A stretch of DNA of 64,000 nt from the NCBI GenBank assembly GCA_902764915.1, contig CACWXY010000006.1, positions 1-64,000 of the forward strand, given 5' to 3'. Source of the stretch: an uncultured Eubacteriales bacterium. GTDB lineage: Bacteria > Bacillota > Clostridia > Christensenellales > Aristaeellaceae. Made by a program: the position numbers and the translations under genes. The notes beneath the pieces were generated by a model. That model worked only from the letters and a program-made list of their open reading frames with translations, was not told where the DNA came from and did no database searches. Below, one piece after another: positions 24,119 to 32,665 of the stretch; positions within the stretch are counted from its first letter, which is position 1; each line of letters opens with the position of its first letter.

Positions 24119-25084
24119 TCAGGGTCTGCACTCAGAGCAGGCAAAATAGCCTTCATTGCGGACTTCCGTACGGGTGTAATTGTCGAAGTAAACCAGATGC
24201 TTCTCGCTGACACCGACCAGTTCAGGGCAGGTGGGCTTATGGAAAGTATGCTCGTACGTAATGCCCACATAGCTCGTGCGCGTCTCACTGCTGCTGTTGC
24301 GATAGGTGTAGTCATAGGTGTAGGTGGAAGAATAGTACGGAATCCAACGGCCATCAGAGCCGAAGTAGTTGCCGCCGATCCACATATCCCGTGCATAATC
24401 GCCATTGCTGAAGAAGTAGTAGTAATCGCCCTGGATCTGGGTCCAGCCGGTATTGATCAGCTTTCTGGAAGAAGCAGTGGCATCATAGACGCCCTGTCCA
24501 TCGAAGTAGCTGTCGCCGACCCACTGATTCTGCGCCATGGAACCATCACTGAAGAAATAGTACTGGTTTCCGTTGATGTTCTGCCAGCCGGTCACGCGGT
24601 AGCCGTTGACATAGTAATAGGTGAACTTGCCGATGGTCACAAAACCGTTGGCATACTCCGTCATAGCCGGGGCCACAACGCCGTTTACATTACTGGATGT
24701 CGGGGCCTTGGATGTCGTCACCATTTTTCCGTCAGCACCGAGGGTATATCCGTCGACGGTGGAGTTGGTCACCATTTCACCGCTGTTATTGAAGTAATAC
24801 CAGTCATTGCCGATCTGCTTCCAGCCCGTATCCATGGCGCCGGAGGAAGCAAGATGATAGGTCTTGCCGTTCAGTGTCAGCCAGCCGGTATCCATATAGC
24901 CGCTGGGATTGAAGTGATACCATACATTCTTGATCTTCTTCCATGTGCTGGCGGGATAGGAACCATTGCTCTCCTTATACCACCAGCCCGTGCTGTCCTG
25001 CATCCACTTGCCGGCGGAGGCAACAGACACCATCAGCGTGCACAGTGTGGTAAGAACCAACAGCATTGCCAGAAAACGCTTCAT
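24119..25084 (-). CDS. Secreted cell-wall-binding (choline-binding-type) repeat protein
   Basis: A 321-residue protein with a signal peptide (residues 1-24, cleaved near ASA) and then about ten aromatic repeats of roughly 20 residues, such as TGWLTLNGKTYHLASSGAMD and TGWKQIGNDWYYFNNSGEM. They match the CW_binding/choline-binding repeats that form a beta-solenoid and hold proteins to choline or polysaccharide on the wall. No catalytic domain is seen. The last 80 residues are richer in Ser/Thr/Tyr and end with a Cys pair (ACSEC). It may be a structural or adhesion factor. AGGATG precedes the start. Confidence 0.85.
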   Translation of the reverse strand: MKRFLAMLLVLTTLCTLMVSVASAGKWMQDSTGWWYKESNGSYPASTWKKIKNVWYHFNPSGYMDTGWLTLNGKTYHLASSGAMDTGWKQIGNDWYYFNNSGEMVTNSTVDGYTLGADGKMVTTSKAPTSSNVNGVVAPAMTEYANGFVTIGKFTYYYVNGYRVTGWQNINGNQYYFFSDGSMAQNQWVGDSYFDGQGVYDATASSRKLINTGWTQIQGDYYYFFSNGDYARDMWIGGNYFGSDGRWIPYYSSTYTYDYTYRNSSSETRTSYVGITYEHTFHKPTCPELVGVSEKHLVYFDNYTRTEVRNEGYFACSECRP

Positions 25085-25124
25085 ATCATTTCATCCTTTC
25101 TCTTTCCGATTGTGTCAAAGGCAA

Positions 25125-26087
25125 TTATTCCTTCACAACGTTCACAAAAACATCATGATAGTACGGATCCGTGCAGATGACGCCGGCCGGAAGATCTTCA
25201 TCCGCACTGCGGAATGCGTCGAACTCTGTTTTCAGCGACTCAATCATGGAAAGCTCTTCCTCGGTGAGCATGCCGCTGACCGTTTCCGAAGGTGTATTCA
25301 CGCGCGCCCAGAACACGACATCCACTGCACCGCTGGCCAGGGCTGTCGCACGGCCGCCTGCGTCAATGCTTACCAGTTCAATGTTCTTGCCGATGCGGCG
25401 GCTGATCTCGGCGAGCACGGCCGTATTGAAGCCTGCGGGCATGCCGTCGGGCGCGATATAGTCAAGCGGAGGCAGGTCGCCGGTAACCGCCACGCGAATG
25501 GTGTCCGCGCCGTCGATCTTCTCCAGAATCACGGGCTGGATCTCTTCACCGCTGATGGCGGATGTGATCTGGCTGCTCTCGATGGCATACAGTGTGCCGT
25601 CTTCCTTCATGGCGCGGATGGCCTCGTTAAAGGCTTCGCACAGTTCGGTATTCGTATCCAGCATCATAAAGCTGAAGTCCGTTCCCTTGTATACGTCTGT
25701 AAGCGCATACACGAGCGCCGGGCTGGCAGTGGGGCCATAGGAAGGTGCGGTCAGTTCCAGCGCGATGCCTTCATTCTGGGTGGTGAGATAAGCGCCCACG
25801 ATGAAATAAATCATCATCTGGTCGATCTGTCCGCTGGTCAGACCCATAAGCATGCTGTTCAGATTATCAAACGTGACTGTCTCATACTGGATGTCCACAT
25901 CATCGTCCGGGGTCTTTTCACCGGACACATAATTCACCAGATGATCCATGTATGCGGTACGGTCTGCTTCCGTGTTGTTCAGCCATGTCAGTTCGCCGAT
26001 GCGCACTGTCTTTGTCTCTGCGCAGGCTGAAAAGACCATGGTCAGCAGCATGACCACAACCAGGATCCAAGAACTGAGCTTTTTCAT
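25125..26087 (-). CDS. Amino-acid-type ABC binding protein with two incomplete lobes
   Basis: A 320-residue exported protein with a signal peptide (residues 1-23). It ends in SACAE, so cleavage could be by signal peptidase I or, less typically, as a lipoprotein. Residues 28 to about 200 look like a shortened SBP_bac_3 module, ending in the usual closing helix (EAIRAMKEDGTLYAIE). Residues 207-320 begin again like a fresh module (IRVAVTGDLPPLDYIAPDG, ALASGAVDVV) but stop at the hinge motif TDPYY. So it looks like a tandem pair in which the second copy has only its first lobe. It is encoded 100 bp after the ATPase gene and probably feeds that transporter. Confidence 0.75.
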   Translation of the reverse strand: MKKLSSWILVVVMLLTMVFSACAETKTVRIGELTWLNNTEADRTAYMDHLVNYVSGEKTPDDDVDIQYETVTFDNLNSMLMGLTSGQIDQMMIYFIVGAYLTTQNEGIALELTAPSYGPTASPALVYALTDVYKGTDFSFMMLDTNTELCEAFNEAIRAMKEDGTLYAIESSQITSAISGEEIQPVILEKIDGADTIRVAVTGDLPPLDYIAPDGMPAGFNTAVLAEISRRIGKNIELVSIDAGGRATALASGAVDVVFWARVNTPSETVSGMLTEEELSMIESLKTEFDAFRSADEDLPAGVICTDPYYHDVFVNVVKE

Positions 26088-26148
26088 AGGATTGTTCCTC
26101 CTTTTTGAAAATAGGAATCATGGCTTCTTCCATGGGAAACCTGCTCTG

Positions 26149-26177
26149 CTGCCGGGAAAGAAGCCGCCCTCCGGCAG
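26149..26177 (-). promoter_or_regulatory. Hairpin between ATPase and binding-protein genes
   Basis: CTGCCGG (26149-26155) pairs with CCGGCAG (26171-26177). It sits just after the ATPase stop and ahead of the binding-protein ribosome site. It may protect or process the message so that binding protein is made in excess. There is no T-run. Confidence 0.35.
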
Positions 26178-26187
26178 AGAACATGGA

Positions 26188-27282
26188 TTATAAAAGAACA
26201 TGTATATGGTTCCGACTGTTTTCCAGTCGATAATCCCAATGCTTGACCATTTTTTTCACCAGCATAACCCCCAGATTCTCGTCATCCGCCTCAAAAGGGT
26301 TATAGGCCGTACCGCCGCATATGAGGTCCAGGGTTGCCGTATGATCCGATTCAGCGTAGGAAATGGACAGACGCATATCCACATGCTCCGACGGCATATT
26401 GCACTTGCCGATCATTTCCATGACCAGTTCCTCGCAGGTGATCTGCATATGCTGAATTTCGCGTATGTCCATGCCGTACTTTTCGCCGAATGTCTGTATC
26501 CCGCCCTGCATGGCCATGAAGTCAAATGGATAGTGCGCAATGGCAAACTCGAAATACTTCATTTTCCGGATGAAGTCGACCGTCTTTTCCCGCCTGGGAT
26601 GCATAAATATCTCATCCGGGGTCCCTTGTTCGTAGATCCCGTGGTCGGCAAAGAAAAGCACACGCGTTGCCACTTCCTGCGCGAAATGCATCTCATGCGT
26701 GACGATCAGCATGGTCATGTCACGCTTGGCCAGCATACGGATCACGGCCAGCACTTCTCCGACCATGGTAGGATCCAGTGCGCTGGTCGGCTCATCAAAC
26801 AGAAGAAGCCGCGGCTCCATCATCAGACACCGACAGATGGCAATGCGCTGCTGCTGTCCGCCCGACAGATGCCGGGGGTCCGCATGCGCGCGATCGCTCA
26901 GGCCTACCTGCCAGAGCAGGTCCATGGCCTTCTTTTCCGCATCCTTGCGGGTCATGCCCTTGAGGTGGACCGGTGCCAGACACAGGTTATCCATCACGTC
27001 CATCTCGGAAAACAGGCAGAATTTCTGGAAAACCATGCCCGCATGCCGGCGGATCTGGTTGATGTCCGCGCCTTTGGCCGTAATCTCATCGCCGTCGATC
27101 CAAATGTGGCCGGCGTCCGGTTTTTCCAGAAGTACCAGGGAGCGCAGAAACACACTCTTCCCGCATCCTGAGCCGCCGATGATGACAATGCGCTCGCCGC
27201 TCTCTACACTCAGGTCCACATTCTGAAGGACTTTCAGCGTGCCAAATGACTTGGAAAGCCCTTCGACTTTCAGAAGACTCAT
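26188..27282 (-). CDS. Amino-acid ABC ATPase fused to a degenerate RsbW-like domain
   Basis: A 364-residue protein. Residues 1 to about 240 are a complete GlnQ-type ATPase: Walker A GGSGCGKS (36-43), Q-loop Q86, signature LSGGQQQ (139-145), Walker B LLLFDEP (159-165) and switch H196. Residues from about 245 to 364 are extra and resemble an anti-sigma/RsbW-type histidine-kinase ATPase domain. ITCEELVMEMI stands where the N-box helix should be, but lacks its Asn. AYNPFEADDENLGVMLVKKM resembles the NP-GLG-MVKK region, but the preceding Asp of the G1 box is replaced by Cys. The domain therefore probably keeps the fold and has lost or changed ATP binding. The ATG overlaps the permease stop (ATGA). 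Confidence 0.85.
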   Translation of the reverse strand: MSLLKVEGLSKSFGTLKVLQNVDLSVESGERIVIIGGSGCGKSVFLRSLVLLEKPDAGHIWIDGDEITAKGADINQIRRHAGMVFQKFCLFSEMDVMDNLCLAPVHLKGMTRKDAEKKAMDLLWQVGLSDRAHADPRHLSGGQQQRIAICRCLMMEPRLLLFDEPTSALDPTMVGEVLAVIRMLAKRDMTMLIVTHEMHFAQEVATRVLFFADHGIYEQGTPDEIFMHPRREKTVDFIRKMKYFEFAIAHYPFDFMAMQGGIQTFGEKYGMDIREIQHMQITCEELVMEMIGKCNMPSEHVDMRLSISYAESDHTATLDLICGGTAYNPFEADDENLGVMLVKKMVKHWDYRLENSRNHIHVLL

Positions 27283-27983
27283 TCCGCTTTTCTCCCCTTT
27301 CTGTCCGGATCGGTCAGGGCGAAAAGACCATAGATCAGATATGAGAGCCCCAGATAGATCAGCATACCCAGTGTAATGGTAAGGAGCGGCTGCATGGTGC
27401 GGGACGCGGTATTATTGATCACGCGCGTCAGGTCCGTGATTGTTACGTATCCCACAACACTGGTCCACTGCACCAGATTGACAACCGTGGACTGATAGAC
27501 AGGCCGGGCGGTGCGCAGAATCTGCGGCAGGGTTACCAGACGGAATGCATGCCAGGCGGAAAAGCCCAGTGTACGGGCCGCCTCTGCCTGCCCGGCATCC
27601 GCTGCCTCCCAGGCCGCCCGCAAAAGTTCGGCGATATGAGCGGATACGTTCAGGGAAAAGGTGATGACCGCCACCATCAGCGGGGGTACACCATACTTGG
27701 TCAGTACGCCGAAGAACAGAAGAAGGAGCAGCATCAGCACCGGTGTGCCGCGCAGTACGGCGATATAGACCGACGCCACGCCGCGCAGGAAACGGTTCTT
27801 TCTTGTTCGAAGAAGACAGATCAGTGCGCCAAGGACCGTTCCGATCAGAAGAGACAGCGAGGAAATGAGGACCGTCACGCCTAATCCCCTGAGAATCGTC
27901 TGCCAGGAGCCGCCCTGGATCAGTATCCTGTACAGTTTGTCACCCAGTGTCAGTTTCTTCTCCTCCCCTCTCTTCTTCCGCAC
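27279..27983 (-). CDS. Amino-acid ABC transporter permease (HisM/GlnP-like)
   Basis: A 234-residue permease with about five hydrophobic segments. The ATPase-docking EAA loop reads EAADAGQAEAARTLGFSAW, the polar-amino-acid permease form, and YIAVLRGTPVLMLLLLLFF is the typical conserved early helix. It is the only permease here, so the transporter probably uses a homodimer. It is the first gene of the six-gene minus-strand run, with a TATAAT box and direct repeats upstream. Confidence 0.9.
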   Translation of the reverse strand: MRKKRGEEKKLTLGDKLYRILIQGGSWQTILRGLGVTVLISSLSLLIGTVLGALICLLRTRKNRFLRGVASVYIAVLRGTPVLMLLLLLFFGVLTKYGVPPLMVAVITFSLNVSAHIAELLRAAWEAADAGQAEAARTLGFSAWHAFRLVTLPQILRTARPVYQSTVVNLVQWTSVVGYVTITDLTRVINNTASRTMQPLLTITLGMLIYLGLSYLIYGLFALTDPDRKGRKAE

Positions 27984-28027
27984 TCAGGCCGATTACCCGC
28001 CAGAAAGTGCAGGGGAATACAGTGTGA

Positions 28028-28060
28028 ATTATAACCGATAATGTCCAACAAATGTCCAAC
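28028..28060 (-). promoter_or_regulatory. Probable promoter with 11-bp-phased direct repeats
   Basis: TATAAT on the minus strand at 28033-28028. Upstream of it, GTTGGACATT occurs twice with an 11-bp period (forward AATGTCCAAC at 28040-28049 and 28051-28060). No good -35 box has the standard spacing: TTGGAC would give 20 bp. This suggests an activator-dependent promoter whose regulator binds the repeats on one helix face. It would drive the amino-acid transporter run. Confidence 0.5.
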
Positions 28061-28229
28061 ACGCAGTCGAATCCTGCAGAAGCGCTGCAGCACGCTTTCA
28101 AGGCACGCGGCGCCTGCATTCCGGGGATTTTTACCCTTTTCGCAGACGCCGGATTGCTGTAAATTATGACAAATTGTTACATTTTTTAATAAATACCGTA
28201 TCGGAATCATCACCATTCCCGGCTGTGTT

Positions 28230-31200
28230 TCACTGAAGATCAATCCCATAGATAAACGAGGTATCCTTTCCCTGGGTACCAATCACCAGGATATCCTTAT
28301 ACACCGCCGGGCTTGCGTGAATGGTGCCCTCCACTTGCAGTGTGGACACGGTCTGGCCTGACAGACCATCCAGCAGATACAGGGTACCGTCGGATGTCGC
28401 CTGGATCAGACTGCCTCTGCCCTCTTCCGTATACACCGCCACTGGTGAGGAATAGGTATAGGCGCTGAAGGGTTTCTGCCAGGCAAGCGTTCCGCTTGCC
28501 TTGTCAAGCGCAATGAGTACCGATTCTGCGCTGCTGCCGTTCACATCCTTGGCAGAAGACAGGGTAAAGTAGACATAATCGTTCAGGCCGCTGCGCCCGA
28601 TGACAGGGGATGCCTTGCACCCGCCGATTACGTTATGCTTCTTGGTGGCCTTGGTGACCGGCACAAGATATTCCCAGTCCAGCCGGCCGCTGAGCGCATC
28701 ATAGCGCCGGATCGCACAGTCACCTTTGCTGCGCTGCTGCAGCGTATTGGCAGTATAGAGCCACAGCTGCCCCTGTGCATCCAGGTCCAGTGCGACCGCT
28801 GCCTCCACGCTGTCCCCGGTATCCACGGCCCACAGCGTCGTCATGGTCGAGGTATCCACACACCGGAGAATGCCTGCCATGTCCGCATAGAACACATAGT
28901 TCTGGTAGGCCGCCAGACTGGACTCCACAGCAGTCTGCTTATCGTCCTCTCCCTTGGCCTTGGTGCGAAGCACCACCTGCTGGGGATCCATGGTCAGCGT
29001 GTTCTGGGTACGGTTGATGGCCGTATTCAGCCGGGTGGTATACAGCATACCGTTCGTGCCGGCACTGATCATGGTATCGGAGGAATAGTCATAGAGCGAG
29101 GATGTTTCAAAGGAACCGACCCCGTAGTACGGGCGGCCCGCTTTCCCGTCAAGACCATCCAGCATGAAGGCCTGTTTCTGCGTCAGAAGGTCATAGACCC
29201 GCAGTCCGATATCCCCTGTCTTGTTGGACATCTTACGTGCATACTGTCCCACCGCCATGACCGGGAAGCCCATGGCGTGTACACTGGGCGTTCCGCGCAT
29301 GGGGTATCCCAGCTGAATCACGTCCCGCGTAGCCTCGCCGGTTTCCAGGTCCAGGAAATAGATCTTTCCGTCCTCACCGGCAATAATGACCTCACGAAGC
29401 GCTTTTGTATTCTTCTTATCCTCGAAGATATTGCTCATCTCGCGGATTTCCTTGCTCCACTTGATGATCAGCGGCTGGCCTGTCCATCCGATCCCGTAAT
29501 AGGTGCTGGATGCACCTTTCACACTGCCTGCCTCCTGGCGCCAGCGTATGTTCATTGCAGACGGTGTGCCGGATACTGTGCCTTCAGCAGCATTCTGGCG
29601 GAAGGAAGAGCCGCGGTATGTCATGACACCATAGGGCTGGCGCGCATAGTGATCCGCGTCCGGCATGTCAATGATCTCTTCCACCGGCCGGTCATAGCTG
29701 GCAACGGACTTGGTATCCACATAAATCGTTGCGCTCCGGATCAGGCTCGGGTCTGCGCTCTCATCTGCCGTGACTGTCACACGCGGCTGGGCCGTCTCCT
29801 CAGGCTCGGGAGCCGGTTCCGGCGTGGGAACTGCAGTGGGCAATACCTCTTCCGGCTCCTCCACAGCAATTTCCCATGCATCCTCTGTGCTTTCCATCAC
29901 CGGCGTCGGGGTTTCCTCCAGGGGAAGCACCACCGCAGGGATTTCCTGGGTCGGTGAGGGCGTATCGGTCATCTCCGGCAGGCTCTCCATCGCCACCGAC
30001 GTTTCCATCGGCATCGGCGTCTCAATCGTCGCGGGGTTTCCGGTGATTGCCAGTGTAACGGACTTGTCGCTGTCCATCCAGGTATCACCGGAGAGCACCT
30101 GTGCTTTGACCGTACCGTTATAGCTGTCCTCAAATGTCAGGTTCAATGCCCAGATCCGGGACGTACTGTTTTCCACCAGTACACTGCCTTCCGCATCCAG
30201 AACCTCGCCGTTTTCGTTCACCAGACGGATATCAGTGGCGCCCAGGCTGGTAGACATACTGAAGGCCACATTCACCGGTGCTGTGCCGGTGCGCGGAGAA
30301 GCTGAGAAATCCAGCACCACATCAGGCGCAGTCTGCACCGGTGCCTGGGTCGAAATCTCCCGGATCGGCTGAGGCGCGCCGATCTGCATCATAACCGGCT
30401 CTCCCAGATCGTTCCATTCGCCGTCGTACAGTGTCTGTACCTGCACTGTCCCGCTGAAGTCGTTCTCCACCGTCCAGTGCATGATCCACGAAATCGTGCC
30501 CTCGCCGGCCTCGGCCTGCGTGGCAGTTTCGAGTTCCTCGCCATAGGCGTTCAGAAGCCGGACTTCCTCTATGTCATCCGCAGTTTCCATGCTGAAGAGA
30601 ATCTCCATCGGCGCATTTCCACTGCTGGCGGATACGGTCACAGGATGGGCTTCGGTATCCGATGGAATCAAAGTTTCCGGAAGCGTTTCGTCCACTGCAG
30701 CTTCCGGGGAAAGCATCGCAATCAGCGCACGCTTGACCGTGCCCAGCGGTGTCTGGCTCTCCTCGGGAATCAGGTGCAGTCCCAGGACAAGCACGCCCAG
30801 GATCAGTACGATCGCTGTCAGAATCACCAGCACCGGATGCCCTTCCCGAGGGGCTTCCGTCTGCTGTGCTTCCATGCGTTCCTTCTGGATCGCATCCGCT
30901 TCCGCGTCATAGCCCAGGGGCTGACGGCGGGAATAGCCCGGCGCGTTCACCGGATAGCGCACACCCTCCCTGCGGTCTCGTTCCGTGCGCTCCAGGGCCT
31001 GCGGACGCGGGGTTGCATTCTTCAGCGGGGATGCCGGGCGCGGGAGTTCCTGGACATACACCCCTCTGCTCTCACTGCTGGTTTTCGGGGGAGTCTGCGT
31101 CGATGCAGCCTCCGCAGATGGCGAAGCCTGTACCTGTGTTTCCTGCGCCGGCTCGGTATGCTGCGTCCGTCTGCGTCGCGGCGTACCGGTCACTGCCGGC

Positions 31201-31253
31201 ATTACCTTTGTGGCTTCTTCCAAAGGCTTGGATGCTTGTTCATGCTCGCTCAA
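28230..31253 (-). CDS. Membrane-anchored beta-propeller (PQQ-like) surface protein
   Basis: A 1007-residue protein that probably starts at TTG (31253), since GGAG lies 9 nt upstream and no in-frame ATG fits. Residues 1 to about 145 are cytoplasmic, basic and Pro-rich. Then comes one membrane helix (VILTAIVLILGVLVLGLHLI), two Ig-like repeats of about 90 residues (PMEILFSMETADDIEEVRLL and PVNVAFSMSTSLGATDIRLV), a Pro/Glu/Thr-rich linker (about 420-500) and a long C-terminal domain with PQQ-type blades (EDGKIYFLDLETGEATRD, GTLYLLDGLSGQTVSTLQVEG). It resembles BamB-like propellers. There is no sign of PQQ enzyme catalysis; a scaffold or binding role outside the cell is likely. Confidence 0.75.
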   Translation of the reverse strand: MSEHEQASKPLEEATKVMPAVTGTPRRRRTQHTEPAQETQVQASPSAEAASTQTPPKTSSESRGVYVQELPRPASPLKNATPRPQALERTERDRREGVRYPVNAPGYSRRQPLGYDAEADAIQKERMEAQQTEAPREGHPVLVILTAIVLILGVLVLGLHLIPEESQTPLGTVKRALIAMLSPEAAVDETLPETLIPSDTEAHPVTVSASSGNAPMEILFSMETADDIEEVRLLNAYGEELETATQAEAGEGTISWIMHWTVENDFSGTVQVQTLYDGEWNDLGEPVMMQIGAPQPIREISTQAPVQTAPDVVLDFSASPRTGTAPVNVAFSMSTSLGATDIRLVNENGEVLDAEGSVLVENSTSRIWALNLTFEDSYNGTVKAQVLSGDTWMDSDKSVTLAITGNPATIETPMPMETSVAMESLPEMTDTPSPTQEIPAVVLPLEETPTPVMESTEDAWEIAVEEPEEVLPTAVPTPEPAPEPEETAQPRVTVTADESADPSLIRSATIYVDTKSVASYDRPVEEIIDMPDADHYARQPYGVMTYRGSSFRQNAAEGTVSGTPSAMNIRWRQEAGSVKGASSTYYGIGWTGQPLIIKWSKEIREMSNIFEDKKNTKALREVIIAGEDGKIYFLDLETGEATRDVIQLGYPMRGTPSVHAMGFPVMAVGQYARKMSNKTGDIGLRVYDLLTQKQAFMLDGLDGKAGRPYYGVGSFETSSLYDYSSDTMISAGTNGMLYTTRLNTAINRTQNTLTMDPQQVVLRTKAKGEDDKQTAVESSLAAYQNYVFYADMAGILRCVDTSTMTTLWAVDTGDSVEAAVALDLDAQGQLWLYTANTLQQRSKGDCAIRRYDALSGRLDWEYLVPVTKATKKHNVIGGCKASPVIGRSGLNDYVYFTLSSAKDVNGSSAESVLIALDKASGTLAWQKPFSAYTYSSPVAVYTEEGRGSLIQATSDGTLYLLDGLSGQTVSTLQVEGTIHASPAVYKDILVIGTQGKDTSFIYGIDLQ

Positions 31254-31293
31254 GGTTCAATTCTCCTTTGCGATCTTCCTGTATTTCGTTGGT

Positions 31294-31323
31294 ATTATAC
31301 ACCCTTTTCCCCTGCTCTCTCAA
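31294..31323 (-). promoter_or_regulatory. Promoter of the beta-propeller gene
   Basis: On the minus strand: TTGAGA (31323-31318), an 18-bp spacer and TATAAT (31299-31294), about 40 nt before the TTG start. It diverges from the sbcD promoter. Confidence 0.7.
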
Positions 31324-31337
31324 GCCACAGACCATAC

Positions 31338-31366
31338 ATGACAGGAAGCGGGTTTTCCTGTACAAT
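31338..31366 (+). promoter_or_regulatory. Promoter of sbcDC
   Basis: ATGACA (31338-31343), a 17-bp spacer and TACAAT (31361-31366). The start would be near 31373, about 40 nt before the sbcD ATG. Confidence 0.65.
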
Positions 31367-31414
31367 GGTGCCAGACATGCCCGCACGGGCTGTATGTGCA
31401 AAGGAGTCTGTCCC

Positions 31415-32665
31415 ATGACCTTTCTTCATCTATCTGACCTGCATTTCGGGAAAAACCTCCATGGCCTGAATCTTGCCGCCTCCGGTGATCAGGCGCAGAT
31501 GGTGGAGGATATTCTGCACTCCTGTGACGAGATAAAGCCGGATGCCGTGCTTCTGTGCGGTGACATCTATGACCGCTCCCAGCCGTCCCAGGAGGCACGA
31601 AGCCTGTGCAGCCGCTTTCTGACAGCGCTGTGTGCGCGGCATATCCCCATCCTCATGATTGCCGGGAACCATGACGCGCCGGAAAATATCGAGTATCTCC
31701 AGGAACTGCTGGCGCATCAGGGGCTTTTCGTGTCCGGCGTACTGCATCCGACGCTCCGGAAAGTCACGCTGGAAGACGCCTTCGGACCCGTAGATTTCTA
31801 TCTCCTGCCCTACTTCTTTCCTGCACGCGTCGGACAGGTGCTGGGTGAGGATACCCCGGCCAGCTATACTGAGGCCGCGCGCCGCATGCTTGCCTGTCAG
31901 AATGTGGATTTCTCCCGTCGCTGCGTGCTTCTCGCCCATCAGTTTGTCTGCAAAGGCGCTTCCCAGCCCCAGATGGACGGTTCGGAAAGCACGGTCGGCG
32001 GGGTCGGACAGCTGGATGTTTCTGCACTGGACGGGTTTGATTATGTAGCCCTGGGACACATACATAAGCCGCAGATCATGGGCCGGGATACCGTACGCTA
32101 TGCCGGGTCCCCCCTGTGCTATCACTTCGGCGAGGCTGGTGCGGAAGGGCACGGGAATGAGACCCGGCAGCTATTATACGTGACATTGAAGGAAAAAGGT
32201 GCGCCCGTACAGTTTCGCCGTGTCCCACTTCAGCCGGCGCATCCTCTTGTCAACCGAACCGGCACGCTTGACGCGGTTGTACGCGATGAGCTGGCTTCGC
32301 CCACGCCCGGCGCCTATGTGCATGTACGGCTCACGGATCCCCTGATCCCACCGGACGCACAGTCGCGTCTGGATGCCGTTTTTGCCTCGCATGGCAGCCG
32401 GCTTCTGCTTCTGGACCGGCAGCTTTCCCGACATGTCGCACCCACCGATACGGAAAAGCCACGTCCCATACAGACGCTTCCGGAAATGTTTCTTTCCTAT
32501 TACACCAGCCAGTATCCGAACCTGCCGATAGCACCGGAGGAGCAGAAACTGGTATTCATGGCTGCCCGTATTCTGGAGGAAGAGGGCATGGACGAGGATA
32601 CACTGGACCAGAGTGCTGCCCATCTGCTGAACATTTTTCTGACAGAGGAGGACATGCCCTCATGA
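31415..32665 (+). CDS. sbcD: Exonuclease subunit SbcD (Mre11-like)
   Basis: A 416-residue nuclease subunit. The start at 31415 is set by AAGGAG 8 nt upstream; the open frame continues far upstream without support. The Mre11-type phosphoesterase motifs are intact: HLSDLHFG, LCGDIYDRS, AGNHDAP, LLAHQFV and VALGHIHKPQ. Together with SbcC it processes hairpins and blocked double-strand ends. The stop overlaps the sbcC start (ATGA). This sequence belongs to the standard Clostridial SbcD length class. Confidence 0.95.
   Translation: MTFLHLSDLHFGKNLHGLNLAASGDQAQMVEDILHSCDEIKPDAVLLCGDIYDRSQPSQEARSLCSRFLTALCARHIPILMIAGNHDAPENIEYLQELLAHQGLFVSGVLHPTLRKVTLEDAFGPVDFYLLPYFFPARVGQVLGEDTPASYTEAARRMLACQNVDFSRRCVLLAHQFVCKGASQPQMDGSESTVGGVGQLDVSALDGFDYVALGHIHKPQIMGRDTVRYAGSPLCYHFGEAGAEGHGNETRQLLYVTLKEKGAPVQFRRVPLQPAHPLVNRTGTLDAVVRDELASPTPGAYVHVRLTDPLIPPDAQSRLDAVFASHGSRLLLLDRQLSRHVAPTDTEKPRPIQTLPEMFLSYYTSQYPNLPIAPEEQKLVFMAARILEEEGMDEDTLDQSAAHLLNIFLTEEDMPS

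Noticed and set aside
28051-28200. A small RNA gene or second promoter in the AT-rich part upstream of the amino-acid permease
   Set aside because: No stable fold, clear promoter pair or terminator could be found, so the AT-rich stretch was left as ordinary intergenic sequence.
30749-31414. A 222-codon upstream extension of sbcD
   Set aside because: It lies antisense to the beta-propeller gene, precedes the sbcD promoter and has no protein-like sequence. AAGGAG fixes the start at 31415.
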